Positions 45,243-54,883 of a stretch of 64,000 nt of DNA are shown here, one piece after another. The notes under the pieces were generated by a model. It did not search any database. It was not told where the DNA came from and saw only the letters and a list, made by a program, of their open reading frames with translations. The translations under genes and the position numbers were made by a program. Origin of the DNA: Lysobacterales bacterium (lineage in GTDB: Bacteria > Pseudomonadota > Gammaproteobacteria > Xanthomonadales > SZUA-38). The stretch lies in assembly GCA_028285525.1 (NCBI GenBank), contig JANQOZ010000027.1, positions 62,001 to 126,000 on the forward strand. Direction: 5' to 3'. Within the stretch, counting starts at the first letter, position 1. Each line of letters starts with the position of its first letter.

Positions 45243-47525
45243 CTATCTGGGACTCTCGGCGCGCGGTAGGAACTTATAGGGCCCCGACCATTGAAAAAAC
45301 TGCCCGCCAACCTCGAGCCGATGGTTGGCGTCGGCTGATGCGTCAGCGTTTGCGATGATCAGCATGCTGGAGAGCCCAGTCGCTTGCCGGATGGTTAACG
45401 CCGTGTACTCATCGCTGTCGAGCGTTACCGCTAAACCTTCGATAGAACCGGTTGCGTTCAGCGCAAGCTCGGAGACGGGACTATAGCTACCGTGGTTTTC
45501 TACAATTGACGCAAAAACCGTCGCCTCGGCTTGATCTCGCCTCACCATCAACCCCGGGTCTCGGCGCAAATTGAAGTCCGGGTCGTTGGCACCAATTCGC
45601 GTGAACAGCAGCGTATCGCCAGGCAGCGTTGCCGTGGTCAGCGTGTAGAAACGGCCCTGGTTTAACCAGGTGACCTGGCTACTATCTGACGCGGGTTCAC
45701 CCTGAGCCTCAAGATACAGGTGCTCGTAGCCATGACCTGAGCCCAGCGCCTGCAGCGCGGGTGGGGTCGAAAAGGAGAAGTTGGTGCTGATGACCTGCCC
45801 CATAAAATAGAAGGGCAGGTCATAGCGGTTGCTGACGCTGGAGGTTACTCGAAAAACGTCCAGCAGATATGGCCGGTCGAGAGACTCATCCTGGATGAGC
45901 GCCACCGTCCGCTGCAGTTTCGTCCCTGGATAGGCGTTGGCGTCATTGGCGCTGGCAATCTGCACGCGAGGATCGGAGGCGTCAAAAAAGTGCAGCACCG
46001 AATGGTGTCGGCTGCCGATTTCGTATTCCCCGCCAAAGTGGGAGGTTTCGTTCTGGACAATCGTATTGTGGGCCACAGTCTGCTTCGCCCAGGTCGCATT
46101 TTCCGGCAGATAATTCCCGCCACCCTTTTGGCCGATGTTGACGAATCGCACCAGGCCGTAATCCTGCAGGACTTCCGTACCCCGCTCATAAAGAGAGTAC
46201 GAAAGCTTGTCGTAATGCCCATGGCTCAGCCCCTGCGCGGAGTACTTGAACACGAGCGCCAGGTCCTCATTGCCCTGACGGAGTACCGCAACGCCACCCT
46301 GACGGCCGTTCGGACCATCGGACAGGTTTACCGAAGTCTTTCGAAAAGGCGCCGCTTGGTTGTCGCGCACCGCGATGGCTACCGCGATTCCGGTGTCGTC
46401 CAGCAATACCTGGCCCTGCTGGCTGGCTATGCTCAAAAGCTGACGGTTTCCGCCACCGAAGTGGTAAGCGATATCTACGGCGGTCACCAGCTCACGCGCG
46501 TTGTAGGACATACCTTTCTGGCCGTCGTTGAGCGGAAAAAACTCGCCGTCTGCGTCCGCCAGCGTCAGTAAGGCATCGACCGCCTTCAGCAACACGCCGT
46601 CCTTATGCTCAAGAATCGCCAGCTCGGGTTTGAGGTTGTGCAGCGCCTGGGCAAAAACGAGGAACGGGTACATCGCGTACCGCTGATAGTACGGACCTTC
46701 GGTGTAGTAGCCGTCGGGCGAAAACGGGGCGTCCACGTTCGCGAGAAATCCCGCCTTTTGCCCGTCGACGCGGATGAAACCGCCGTCGTTGTCCCGGGCC
46801 GACACGTCCACATCGGCATCTTTGACGCCGTAAAGGGCGCGCTCGATCAGCTCCTGGTCGTCCATTACCAGGCCGATCATCCCCACCGCCGCGTTGCCCC
46901 AGGTGCTGTGGTTGTGGACCCGATTGAAAAACTGCGGGTTGTCCAGCGAGAGGAAATCAGCGAAGGGCCTGAACAGGTTGTCTTCGAGCTTCTGTCGTTC
47001 CTGCTCCGACAGGAAGTCGTAAATCGTGTCGTAAGCCTGGCTCATATACACCAGCCAGTTGCTGTCGTTCAGGCATTGCCAGAACAAGCGGCCTCGGGCG
47101 TACGAGCGCTCCTGCGGATGTAGAGGCAGTGACCCGTACATGGCTTCATATTGAAACAACATGTCGCGGACGTAGATCGCGTACTTTGGATCCTCAAGGA
47201 TCTGATAAAGGACCCCGGCTTTTTGTGCGACAAAAAAGTTCTGCTTGTGACGCTGGTGGGTATAGCCGCCAGAGAAATCCTTCGGGATTGGCGTCTCGAT
47301 GCCCTTCGCTATTTCCTGGTCGACCTCACGTTTCACCGCAGCCAGCGAGGCGTCGAAAAGCGGCACGCTGCCGAGCTGTGAGCGGATGGTTCGGACGCCG
47401 TCTTCGGTCAGCAGCAGGCCCGGGCGATCCGCCGACTGCGAGATGTGCGGGAACGCCAGACACGCAGCGAGCAGCCAAATCAACGTGCGACTGCGAATGG
47501 CTGCACCGCGCGCAAACGACATCAT
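45243..47525 (-). CDS. PL17 oligoalginate lyase
   Basis: 760 residues. After a leader (IWLLAACLAFPHISQSA, which contains the lipobox-like LAAC) comes an alpha/alpha-toroid domain with RVHNHSTWGNA (Asn205, His206) and DGYYTEGPYYQRY (Tyr273/274). A heparinase II/III-type beta-sandwich follows with QGLSHGHYDKLSYSLYERG (His435, His437) and VLQDYGLVRF (Tyr457). These are the conserved Asn/His/Tyr positions of the PL17 exolyases such as Alg17C. It should release unsaturated uronate monomer (opening to 4-deoxy-5-keto-hexuronate) from alginate oligomers. It is the last gene of the ten-gene run, seven bases after kdgK. A periplasmic or lipid-anchored location is inferred. Confidence 0.93.
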   Translation of the reverse strand: MMSFARGAAIRSRTLIWLLAACLAFPHISQSADRPGLLLTEDGVRTIRSQLGSVPLFDASLAAVKREVDQEIAKGIETPIPKDFSGGYTHQRHKQNFFVAQKAGVLYQILEDPKYAIYVRDMLFQYEAMYGSLPLHPQERSYARGRLFWQCLNDSNWLVYMSQAYDTIYDFLSEQERQKLEDNLFRPFADFLSLDNPQFFNRVHNHSTWGNAAVGMIGLVMDDQELIERALYGVKDADVDVSARDNDGGFIRVDGQKAGFLANVDAPFSPDGYYTEGPYYQRYAMYPFLVFAQALHNLKPELAILEHKDGVLLKAVDALLTLADADGEFFPLNDGQKGMSYNARELVTAVDIAYHFGGGNRQLLSIASQQGQVLLDDTGIAVAIAVRDNQAAPFRKTSVNLSDGPNGRQGGVAVLRQGNEDLALVFKYSAQGLSHGHYDKLSYSLYERGTEVLQDYGLVRFVNIGQKGGGNYLPENATWAKQTVAHNTIVQNETSHFGGEYEIGSRHHSVLHFFDASDPRVQIASANDANAYPGTKLQRTVALIQDESLDRPYLLDVFRVTSSVSNRYDLPFYFMGQVISTNFSFSTPPALQALGSGHGYEHLYLEAQGEPASDSSQVTWLNQGRFYTLTTATLPGDTLLFTRIGANDPDFNLRRDPGLMVRRDQAEATVFASIVENHGSYSPVSELALNATGSIEGLAVTLDSDEYTALTIRQATGLSSMLIIANADASADANHRLEVGGQFFQWSGPYKFLPRAESPR

Positions 47526-47532
47526 GGGGAAC

Positions 47533-48561
47533 CTAGCGCTGCACGCGACCCGACGCGTCCCCGCCCATCAGGTTTTCCACCTCGGACTTCGAAACGCGGT
47601 TAAAGTCGCCGGAAATAGAGTGTTTCAGGCAGCTTGCGGCAACGGCAAACTCGAGCGCCTGCTGGCGATCGCTGTGAAACTTAAGACCCGCGATCAGGCC
47701 CGACGCGAAGCTGTCACCGCCGCCGACGCGATCGATGATGTCGGTGATTTCATAGTGCCGAGACAGCTTGAATCCGTCGCCATCTCGCAGGCATGCCGAC
47801 CATCCGTTGGTGTCGGCGCTGCGGCTCTCTCTCAGCGTTATCGCAATGATCGACATATCCGGGTACGTGTCGAGCACCTTTTGCGACAAAGCCTCGTACT
47901 TGGTGCTGTCCAGCTCTCCGGTATGCACATCAACATCAGCCGATATCCCGAGCGATTTCTGGCAGTCCTCTTCGTTGGCAATACCTACGTCCACGTACCG
48001 AACCAGCTCGCGCATGACCTCCGGGGCCGTCTTGCCGTACTTCCAGAGCTTGCCGCGAAAGTTGAAATCGCAGGAAACCGTCACGCCGGCGGCCTTGGCG
48101 GCCTGGCATGCCTCCAGCGACAGATCAGCAGCAGACTGTGAAAGCGCCGGCGTGATACCCGTGATGTGAAACCACTCAGCCCCGGCAAAAATCTGCGGCC
48201 AGTCAAAATCGCCCGGGCCACTCTCCGCAATGGATGAGCGGGACCGATCGTAAATGACCTTGCTGGGCCGCTGGTTGGCGCCGCCCTCGAGGAAGTAGAT
48301 TCCCATGCGGTCGCCACTGCGGCGGATTGCGCTCACGTCGACGCCAAAGCCACGCACCTCTCGTATGCACGCCTCGGCAATGTCGTTGTTCGGAAGCGCG
48401 GTCACAAAGCCGGCCTCCAGGCCGTAGTTCGCCAACGCAACCGCAACGTTGGATTCGCCACCGCCGAAGGTAGCCTCTAGCGACGGCGACTGAAAAAACC
48501 GCTCGTGGCCCGGAGACTTGAGCCGCAGCATGATTTCGCCAAACGTTACGAATTTTCCCAT
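47533..48561 (-). CDS. kdgK: 2-keto-3-deoxygluconate kinase
   Basis: 342 residues of the PfkB/ribokinase fold: [15 protein letters not shown] near the N-terminus and the catalytic-base motif [19 protein letters not shown] near the C-terminus, with the substrate-binding MLRLKSPG and DFNFRGKLW. It phosphorylates 2-keto-3-deoxygluconate to KDPG using ATP in the cytoplasm. The start shares one base with the stop of eda, so the two reactions are translationally coupled. Confidence 0.93.
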   Translation of the reverse strand: MGKFVTFGEIMLRLKSPGHERFFQSPSLEATFGGGESNVAVALANYGLEAGFVTALPNNDIAEACIREVRGFGVDVSAIRRSGDRMGIYFLEGGANQRPSKVIYDRSRSSIAESGPGDFDWPQIFAGAEWFHITGITPALSQSAADLSLEACQAAKAAGVTVSCDFNFRGKLWKYGKTAPEVMRELVRYVDVGIANEEDCQKSLGISADVDVHTGELDSTKYEALSQKVLDTYPDMSIIAITLRESRSADTNGWSACLRDGDGFKLSRHYEITDIIDRVGGGDSFASGLIAGLKFHSDRQQALEFAVAASCLKHSISGDFNRVSKSEVENLMGGDASGRVQR

Positions 48562-49202
48562 CAGGTAGTCCTCTCTGCGTCGCGCGCAAGTTCAACCGCC
48601 TGCGCGGCGAGTGTGGTTATCGCGTCGTAGTCCCCCGCGGCGATTGCGGACGCCGGCGTCAGCCAGCTGCCGCCGCAGGCGATCACCGCCGGTACACGAA
48701 GAAAGTCCGCGAGGTTGGCCGGGCTGACGCCCCCGGTCGGCATAAAGCGGAGATGACGAAACACGCTTGCCAGGGCCTTCAGGGCAGGCACTCCGCCGGC
48801 GATCGATGCGGGGAAAAACTTCACCGTATCCAGACCGAGATTGGTTGCCCGCTGCGCTTCGGTCGGCGTCATAACACCCGGAAAAACCGGAACGCCCTGA
48901 TCTTGAGCCACACCAACGACCCCATCGTCCAGCCCCGGGGACACAATAAACTGTGCCCCGTTATCGAGTGCCGCCTGCGCCTGCTCACGATTGAGTACGG
49001 TACCGGCGCCCGCAATCATCTCTGGCACCTCGCTCGCGACCGCTGTCAAACACTCCAGCGCCCGATCGGTCCGAAAGACCACCTCCGCAACCCTTAAGCC
49101 GCCTGCAGCCAGGGCGCGGGCAACCCGGACGGCAACCTCAGGGTCATCAGCCTGCACCAGTGGCACCACCGGACTTTGACTAAGCAGTTCGTGAATCGTC
49201 AT
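48561..49202 (-). CDS. eda: KDPG aldolase
   Basis: 213 residues. The general acid/base Glu lies in RVAEVVFRT, the Schiff-base Lys in DTVKFFPAS, and the phosphate-binding region in FMPTGGVSP. It cleaves 2-keto-3-deoxy-6-phosphogluconate to pyruvate and glyceraldehyde-3-phosphate, ending the alginate pathway and feeding glycolysis. It lies 94 bases downstream of dctM and directly before kdgK. Confidence 0.95.
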   Translation of the reverse strand: MTIHELLSQSPVVPLVQADDPEVAVRVARALAAGGLRVAEVVFRTDRALECLTAVASEVPEMIAGAGTVLNREQAQAALDNGAQFIVSPGLDDGVVGVAQDQGVPVFPGVMTPTEAQRATNLGLDTVKFFPASIAGGVPALKALASVFRHLRFMPTGGVSPANLADFLRVPAVIACGGSWLTPASAIAAGDYDAITTLAAQAVELARDAERTT

Positions 49203-49296
49203 GTTATCTCTCGTTTAAGTGTGAGTTTCACTGCTGGCGGCGACCCTGCTACGCAACGAGCCGCAATCTCACCGACCGCACCTTCACCGCCGACCC

Positions 49297-50577
49297 TCAG
49301 TTCAGCAGACCAGGCAGCCACATTGAGAGTGCGGGCAAATAGATGACGGCCGCCAGGGCCACGATAAGCGCACCATAAAAGGGCCACATGGTTTTTACCG
49401 TTTGCTCAATCGGGATCTTGCCGATCGCACAGCCGACAAACAGAACGGCTCCCACCGGAGGCGTCACCAGCCCGATTCCCAGGTTGAGCAGCAGCATGAT
49501 GCCGAACTGAACCGGATCCATTCCGAGCTCGGTTGCCATCGGCAGGAAGATTGGCGTCGTGATAATGATCAGCGGGGCCATATCCATAAACGTACCGAGG
49601 ACCAGCAGCACAATATTGATGAGCAGGAGCAGCAGTATCGGATTCTCGGTGATGCCCCGGAGCAGGTCGGCCAGCTGTGTCGGCGCCTGCAGCAAGGCCA
49701 GCAGCCACCCAAACGCACCAGCCGCCCCGATCACAATCATAACCATCGCCGTGGTGCGCACTGACGCGGTAGTGGCGGCAACAAACCGTTCCCAGGTCAG
49801 CGATCGATATACAAACAGCGCGACAAGGATGGTGTAGACCACCGCAATCCCCGCCGACTCGGTTGGCGTGAAGACGCCGGACAGAACCCCGACAACAATA
49901 ATTGCGGCGGCCATCAGTCCGGGGATCGCTGCCGCAAACGCCAGCAGGAAGGCCCGCCAGCCGGGGAACGCTCCCCGCGGATAGTCGCGTTTGACCGCAA
50001 CCAGGTAGGCGGCAACCATCAGGAGCAATCCGGTCAACACGCCTGGAATAATGCCGGCCAGGAACAGGTCGGCCAGCGAGATGCTCACGCCGGCCGCCGC
50101 AGCGTAGATGATCATGTTGTGGGATGGCGGGATCAGCAACCCGGTAATCGCAGACGTCGCCGAAACGTTGACGACGTAGTCGGCGTCGTAGCCCTTTTCT
50201 TTCATCATCGGACCAAGGGTTGAACCGATGGCGGAAACGCTGGCAATCGCTGAACCCGAGACCGCGCCGAACATCATCGAGGCGCCGACATCCACCTGCC
50301 CCAACCCGCCGCGGGTTCGCCCCAGGGCCGCGTCCGCTACCCGGATCAGTCGTTCAGCAATGCCGGCCCGATGCATGAGGTCGCCGGCAAACACAAAGAA
50401 CGGAATGGCCATCAGAGCAAAGATGTTCATGCTGGCGGCCATGCGCTGAAAGCCCACGATCAGCGGGATATCCAGCAGGTAAAAGGTCGCCAGGGAAGCT
50501 GCCCCTAAGGCAAACGCCACCGGAACGCCGATCAACAGCAGGACCACCAGTACGCCGAGCAACACCATCAGCTCCAT
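49297..50577 (-). CDS. dctM: TRAP transporter large permease
   Basis: 426 residues from the ATG at 50577 (GAGGTG upstream, ten-base overlap with dctQ). Twelve to thirteen hydrophobic helices, with the DctM hallmarks FVFAGDLMHRAGIAERLIRVAD, GASMMFGAVSGSAIASVSAIG and PPVGAVLFVGCAIGK. It forms the sodium-driven channel with DctQ and takes substrate from DctP. In this operon the likely cargo is unsaturated uronate or keto-deoxyuronate. Confidence 0.95.
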   Translation of the reverse strand: MELMVLLGVLVVLLLIGVPVAFALGAASLATFYLLDIPLIVGFQRMAASMNIFALMAIPFFVFAGDLMHRAGIAERLIRVADAALGRTRGGLGQVDVGASMMFGAVSGSAIASVSAIGSTLGPMMKEKGYDADYVVNVSATSAITGLLIPPSHNMIIYAAAAGVSISLADLFLAGIIPGVLTGLLLMVAAYLVAVKRDYPRGAFPGWRAFLLAFAAAIPGLMAAAIIVVGVLSGVFTPTESAGIAVVYTILVALFVYRSLTWERFVAATTASVRTTAMVMIVIGAAGAFGWLLALLQAPTQLADLLRGITENPILLLLLINIVLLVLGTFMDMAPLIIITTPIFLPMATELGMDPVQFGIMLLLNLGIGLVTPPVGAVLFVGCAIGKIPIEQTVKTMWPFYGALIVALAAVIYLPALSMWLPGLLN

Positions 50578-51065
50578 CGCTTTTTCACCTCGGTCTGGCG
50601 CCATTCGGCGATGAGCTGCTCAGCAGCAAAAGCGGTGATAAGAAATCCGGACAGCGAGATCGGCAGATAGGCATAACCCCTGGAGATACCCAGGGTCGGT
50701 ATGACGTGCTGCCAGGTTTCCTGGGCAAGCTGGATTCCAAATAACCCCATGGCGGCGCCAAACACCAGCACAACCAGATGGGCGATCAGTAGTATCGGGT
50801 GTCGCAGTGGCTTTGGCAGGTTGTCCGCGAAGACGGCGATCCGGATATGGAAGCCCTCTCGCACGCCGGCGGCAGCGGCGATAAAGACGTACCAGATCAT
50901 GAGAAGTAACGCTGCCTGCTCCGCCCAGGCCGGGCTGTCGTTGAGCACGTAACGTGCAAACACCTGGAGCGCGATGATGGCGGTCATAATCAAGAGGCCA
51001 ATCGCCGCAAACCATTTGGCAAAAACGCTGACCGATCCGCTGGCATCGCTAAAGGCGTTACGCAT
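50568..51065 (-). CDS. dctQ: TRAP transporter small permease
   Basis: 165 residues from the ATG at 51065, where the frame becomes membrane-like; the upstream part of the open frame is charged and Cys-rich and overlaps dctP. Four helices are visible (AAIGLLIMTAIIALQVFARYVL, ALLLMIWYVFIAAAAGVREG, LIAHLVVLVFGAAMGLFG and LPISLSGFLITAFAAEQL), with the conserved EGFHIRIAVF between. It overlaps dctP by eight bases and dctM by ten. Confidence 0.92.
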   Translation of the reverse strand: MRNAFSDASGSVSVFAKWFAAIGLLIMTAIIALQVFARYVLNDSPAWAEQAALLLMIWYVFIAAAAGVREGFHIRIAVFADNLPKPLRHPILLIAHLVVLVFGAAMGLFGIQLAQETWQHVIPTLGISRGYAYLPISLSGFLITAFAAEQLIAEWRQTEVKKRWS

Positions 51066-52056
51066 CGGCGGCACCCTGTGTTTCATCCAGGCCGACGATT
51101 TCATCAACGAGCGCTCGCATCTCGGGTGTGACGACGAACCGGTCCCACACGGGCAGCATTTTTTCGGCAAACGCGGCGTGGTTGACGTTCTCCACAACCT
51201 CGACCCCGCGTTCGATGACCCGCTGGCGGGATACGCCGACTCGCGCGTCCCACAGCTCCCGCATGATCGGCACGGAGTCTGACGCTGCAGCCTGCAGGTA
51301 GTCCTGCTCTTCGGCTGTCATGCGGTCCCAGCTACGCCGCGACGCCACCAGGACCTCCGGGGCCATCACATGCCGTGTCAGGCTGTAGTGCCCGGCGGCT
51401 TCGAAGTGGCGCGAACTCTCGTACGACGGATAGTTGTTCTCGGCACCGTCGACGACACCCTGCACCAGCGACTGGTAAACCTCGCCGTAGGGAATCGGCG
51501 TCGGGTTGGCGCCGAGGGCCTGCATCATTGCCACGTAAATGTCGGAGTTCTGCACGCGGATTTTCATACCGGCGATATCATCCGGCGAGTAAATCGGGCG
51601 CTTGGTGTTGTAGAAAGACCGCGCGCCCGAGTCGTAGTAGCACATGCCTCTGAGCCCGTAGGGCATCATGGCGTCAAGTATTTTGCGCCCGACCGTGCCG
51701 TCGAAGGCGGCCCGCGAATGGGCGATGGAGCGAAACAGAAAAGGCAGCGCGAGCACGATGGTTTCGGGCACGATCGAGTTGATGGGTGCCAGGTTCACCC
51801 GCGTCAGGTCGAGACCGCCGAAGACCGCAATCTCCAGCGTGTCCTTCTCTGCGCCCATCTGGCCACCGGGATACACCCGAACCCGCATTTCGCCATTGGT
51901 CCGCTCATTGAGCAGCCGGTCGATCGCATGGATTCCCTGCGTCGTCGGGTAGTCGTCGGGTTGCGAGTCCGCGGCAAACAGCGGGCGTGCGCTTTTCCGG
52001 TCACCACAGCCGGCGAGCAGCAGGGGAGCGAGCAAAAGCTCGCGGCGGCGGATCAT
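51058..52056 (-). CDS. dctP: TRAP transporter substrate-binding protein (lipoprotein)
   Basis: 332 residues. The leader LLLAPLLLAGCGD has a lipobox with Cys17, so the protein is probably lipid-anchored, unlike most soluble DctP proteins. The family landmarks are GEMRVRVYPGGQMGAEKDTLE, KIRVQNSDIYVAMMQALGANPTPIPYGEVYQSL (the Arg binds the substrate carboxylate) and QGVVDGAENNYPSYES. It presents the organic acid to DctQM. Its start overlaps kduD by four bases. Confidence 0.94.
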   Translation of the reverse strand: MIRRRELLLAPLLLAGCGDRKSARPLFAADSQPDDYPTTQGIHAIDRLLNERTNGEMRVRVYPGGQMGAEKDTLEIAVFGGLDLTRVNLAPINSIVPETIVLALPFLFRSIAHSRAAFDGTVGRKILDAMMPYGLRGMCYYDSGARSFYNTKRPIYSPDDIAGMKIRVQNSDIYVAMMQALGANPTPIPYGEVYQSLVQGVVDGAENNYPSYESSRHFEAAGHYSLTRHVMAPEVLVASRRSWDRMTAEEQDYLQAAASDSVPIMRELWDARVGVSRQRVIERGVEVVENVNHAAFAEKMLPVWDRFVVTPEMRALVDEIVGLDETQGAADA

Positions 52057-52820
52057 CGGCCGAGCCAGCCGCCGTCAACCGGCAGCAGGGTGCCGTGGAC
52101 GTAGTCTGACGCCGGAGATGCCAGAAAGACGGCGGCGCCGCCAAGGTCAGCCGGGTCGCCCCAGCGGCCTGCCGGAATGCGCTCAAGAATCTGTCGATTG
52201 CGAACGTCGTCAGCGCGAAGTGCGGTGGTGTTGTTCGTGGCAAAGTAGCCCGGCACGATGGCGTTGACGTTGATGCCGCGCGCCGCCCACTCGTTAGCGA
52301 GCAGTCGAGTCAGACCCGCAAGGCCGCTCTTGCTTGCTGTGTAGGATGCAACGCGGATGCCACCCTGAAACGATAGCAGCGAAGCCACGTTAATAATTTT
52401 CCCGCCCCGGTCGCCGGCAACCATCGACCTCGCGGCCGCCTGGGCCAGGAAAAAGGGCACCTTGAGGTTGGTCGCCAGGACGTCATCCCAGTCCAGCTCT
52501 GAGAAGTCGAGCGCCTCTTCCCGGCGAATGATTCCTGCGTTGTTGACCAATATGTCGACGGGTCCCAGGGCGCCCTCAGCCTCCGCCATCACCGACTCGA
52601 CCGCTTCGGTTCGACTCAGATCTGCCATGATGACAGCCGATTTACCTCCGACCTGCCGAATCAGGGACTCGGTTTCCTTCGGCTCCGACCGACCGACGAG
52701 GGCGATCGCGGCGCCGGCAGAAGCCAGGGCGACCGCCATCGCCTGGCCAAGGCCGGTATTGGCCCCGGTGACCAGCGCGACTTTGTTTTCGAGACTGAAC
52801 TGTGGACTTTGCGTCGACAT
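52053..52820 (-). CDS. kduD: 2-deoxy-D-gluconate 3-dehydrogenase family, KduD-type reductase
   Basis: 255 residues of the short-chain dehydrogenase fold: cofactor loop VTGANTGLGQAMA, NNAG, catalytic Ser in NVASLLSF and YTASK. The C-terminus (YVHGTLLPVDGGWLGR) is standard. KduD reduces 3-deoxy-D-glycero-2,5-hexodiulosonate to 2-keto-3-deoxygluconate with NADH. It follows kduI by one base. Confidence 0.93.
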   Translation of the reverse strand: MSTQSPQFSLENKVALVTGANTGLGQAMAVALASAGAAIALVGRSEPKETESLIRQVGGKSAVIMADLSRTEAVESVMAEAEGALGPVDILVNNAGIIRREEALDFSELDWDDVLATNLKVPFFLAQAAARSMVAGDRGGKIINVASLLSFQGGIRVASYTASKSGLAGLTRLLANEWAARGINVNAIVPGYFATNNTTALRADDVRNRQILERIPAGRWGDPADLGGAAVFLASPASDYVHGTLLPVDGGWLGR

Positions 52821-52821
52821 G

Positions 52822-53664
52822 CTACTTAAGCTGAGAAATGTCGAGGGCGTTCATGTCGGTATAGTCCAGATTTTCACCGCCCATAGCCCAGATAAAGGAG
52901 TAGTTGGCGTTGCCACAACCCATGTGTATCGACCACGGAGGCGAGATCACAGCCTCGGAATCACGAACGACAATATGTCGCAACGAGTCCGGCTCCCCCA
53001 TGAAATGGAAGACCCGCTCGTCCTTGCCGAGCTCGAAGTAGAAATAGAACTCTGACCGCCGGTCGTGCAGGTGGGGGGGCATTGTGTTCCATACGCTGCC
53101 GGGGTTGAGAATGGTCAGTCCAAGCAGCAGCTGAGCAGACTGACAGGTCTCTGGAACAATGTACTGATAGATGGTTCGATCGTTTGAGGTTTCCAGCGCG
53201 CCCAGCTTCAAGGGCACCGCATCGTCGATCGAAATTTTGACCAGTTCGAAGCGCGCATGGGCGGGCGTTGATGCAAGGTAGTATCGCGCCGGGTTGTCGC
53301 TGCTGTCGCTCTCAAAGACGACATTTTCGCACCCCATCGGTACGTAGAGTCCGTCGCGCGGTTTCATTGTGAACGTCTCTCCATCTACGGTCACAGTCCC
53401 GCTACCACCGCCGATGTTAACCACACCAAGCTCTCGCCGCTCCAAAAATGGCGCACCGCTTGCCGGTTCACTCTTCGCGGGCAGGACAACGGGTTGAGAA
53501 ACCGGTGAGGCGCCACCGATTACCATCCGTTCGATGTGCGAGTAGTTGAGCTTTATCTGGTCCGTTTCGAACATACCTGTAACGAGGTAGCGCTCGCGCA
53601 GCTCATCATTACTGACGTTTGTCATCATGTCCGGATGGCTGGCCTGGTAGGTTTTTGCGTACAT
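52822..53664 (-). CDS. kduI: 5-keto-4-deoxyuronate isomerase
   Basis: 280 residues of the double-cupin fold. The zinc ligands are His198, His200 and Glu205 in [15 protein letters not shown] and His247 in SIHMGCGN. It converts the aldose form of 4-deoxy-5-keto-uronate to the 2,5-diketo form used by KduD, a route best known from pectin and hyaluronate breakdown. Here it stands in an operon with the PL17 lyase. It starts 62 bases after the regulator gene. Confidence 0.94.
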   Translation of the reverse strand: MYAKTYQASHPDMMTNVSNDELRERYLVTGMFETDQIKLNYSHIERMVIGGASPVSQPVVLPAKSEPASGAPFLERRELGVVNIGGGSGTVTVDGETFTMKPRDGLYVPMGCENVVFESDSSDNPARYYLASTPAHARFELVKISIDDAVPLKLGALETSNDRTIYQYIVPETCQSAQLLLGLTILNPGSVWNTMPPHLHDRRSEFYFYFELGKDERVFHFMGEPDSLRHIVVRDSEAVISPPWSIHMGCGNANYSFIWAMGGENLDYTDMNALDISQLK

Positions 53665-53726
53665 TAATCAGTTCTCTTGGTGATTGGCTGATGGCCTGCC
53701 GCTCGCGGCGAAGCCGGCTGTTGTTT

Positions 53727-54848
53727 TCATGGACTTTCCGGCTCCGGGCGCGACTGGAGATCTGACGGAATCCTTGTTGAGTCACGTTCGATCAACCGGG
53801 GGGTCGTCTGGTTTCGCCCGCCGGCGGCCGGGCTGTCGTCGTCAAACTCAAACAGGCGTTCTGCGGCGAGCATGCCGATTTCCCTCGCTGGGGTTCGGAC
53901 CGTCGTCAGCCGGGGCCAAACGCGGGTAGCCGTTTCAAAGTCGTCAAAACCGACAATGGACAGCGAGTCCGGCGGCGTTTGTCCGGCGACGTGCAGTGCC
54001 TGCATGACTCCAGCCGCCATCTCGTCGTTTGACGCAAAGACCGCGGTGGGTGCTGGATCCAGGTCCAGAATCGCAGAGCCGAGCGCCAGACCCGATTCAA
54101 ACGTGTAATCGCCCTGGAGCACGTATTCGGGCGGCACGGAAATACCATACTCAGCCAGCCCTTCCTCGAACCCCGCCCGCCGTTCATGCGCAGACCGGAA
54201 GCTTCTTCGGCCGGCGATGACAGCGATCCGCTTGTGACCTTGCTTCGCGAGATGACGTGCCGCTTCGCGCGACCCGGCCCGGTCATTGGTGACGATCATG
54301 CGTCGTTCCATATCGAGCGCGACCGACGCGATTCGGATGTAGGCACATCCGAGTTCACGAATGACCTCAGCAAGCCGTTCGTCTTCGGAAACTGACGGCG
54401 TCAGGATCACGCCGAAGAGTTTTTGGACTTCGATGAACCTGCGCGCGTCCTCGATAAAGGTGTCGCTCTTTCGATCACACGGATGGACCACCAGCTCAAA
54501 CCCGGTGTTTCTCAACACGTCGAGGATGCCGAGCTGAATGTTGACGACGTACTGCGGCGTCGGGTTGTCGTAGATCATTCCGACCAGATACGACCTTCGC
54601 GAAGCAAGACCCCGCGCCAGAGGATCGGGCTGATAACCGATATCCCGGATCAGTCCCTGGATGCCTTTTCGCGTTGCGTCGTTGACCAGTGGCGAGTTGT
54701 TTATGACCCGCGAGACGGTTTTTTTCGATACGCGGGCAAGCTCGGCGACGTCCTTGATGGTTGGCTTTCTGCCGTCTTTGTTGTTCTCTGCCCACTCCCG
54801 GGCGGCTGCCTTGAAATCGACTGCAGCTTTTCGACTGGTACGTGCCAC
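53727..54848 (-). CDS. LacI-family transcriptional regulator
   Basis: 373 residues. An unusual 28-residue basic N-terminal extension (MARTSRKAAVDFKAAAREWA) precedes the DNA-binding helix-turn-helix TIKDVAELARVSKKTVSRVI and hinge region, then a periplasmic-binding-protein-like sensor domain (LVGMIYDNPTPQYVVNIQLG, FASNDEMAAGVMQAL, SIVGFDDFETAT). It most likely binds the CACCGGTG palindromes upstream of the operon and the TonB receptor and releases them with an alginate-pathway intermediate. Start is GTG with GGGAG upstream. The extension is uncommon among LacI-family proteins. Confidence 0.92.
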   Translation of the reverse strand: MARTSRKAAVDFKAAAREWAENNKDGRKPTIKDVAELARVSKKTVSRVINNSPLVNDATRKGIQGLIRDIGYQPDPLARGLASRRSYLVGMIYDNPTPQYVVNIQLGILDVLRNTGFELVVHPCDRKSDTFIEDARRFIEVQKLFGVILTPSVSEDERLAEVIRELGCAYIRIASVALDMERRMIVTNDRAGSREAARHLAKQGHKRIAVIAGRRSFRSAHERRAGFEEGLAEYGISVPPEYVLQGDYTFESGLALGSAILDLDPAPTAVFASNDEMAAGVMQALHVAGQTPPDSLSIVGFDDFETATRVWPRLTTVRTPAREIGMLAAERLFEFDDDSPAAGGRNQTTPRLIERDSTRIPSDLQSRPEPESP

Positions 54849-54883
54849 TGATCGCTCCCTTAACGTCTGACCCTGGGGCCACG

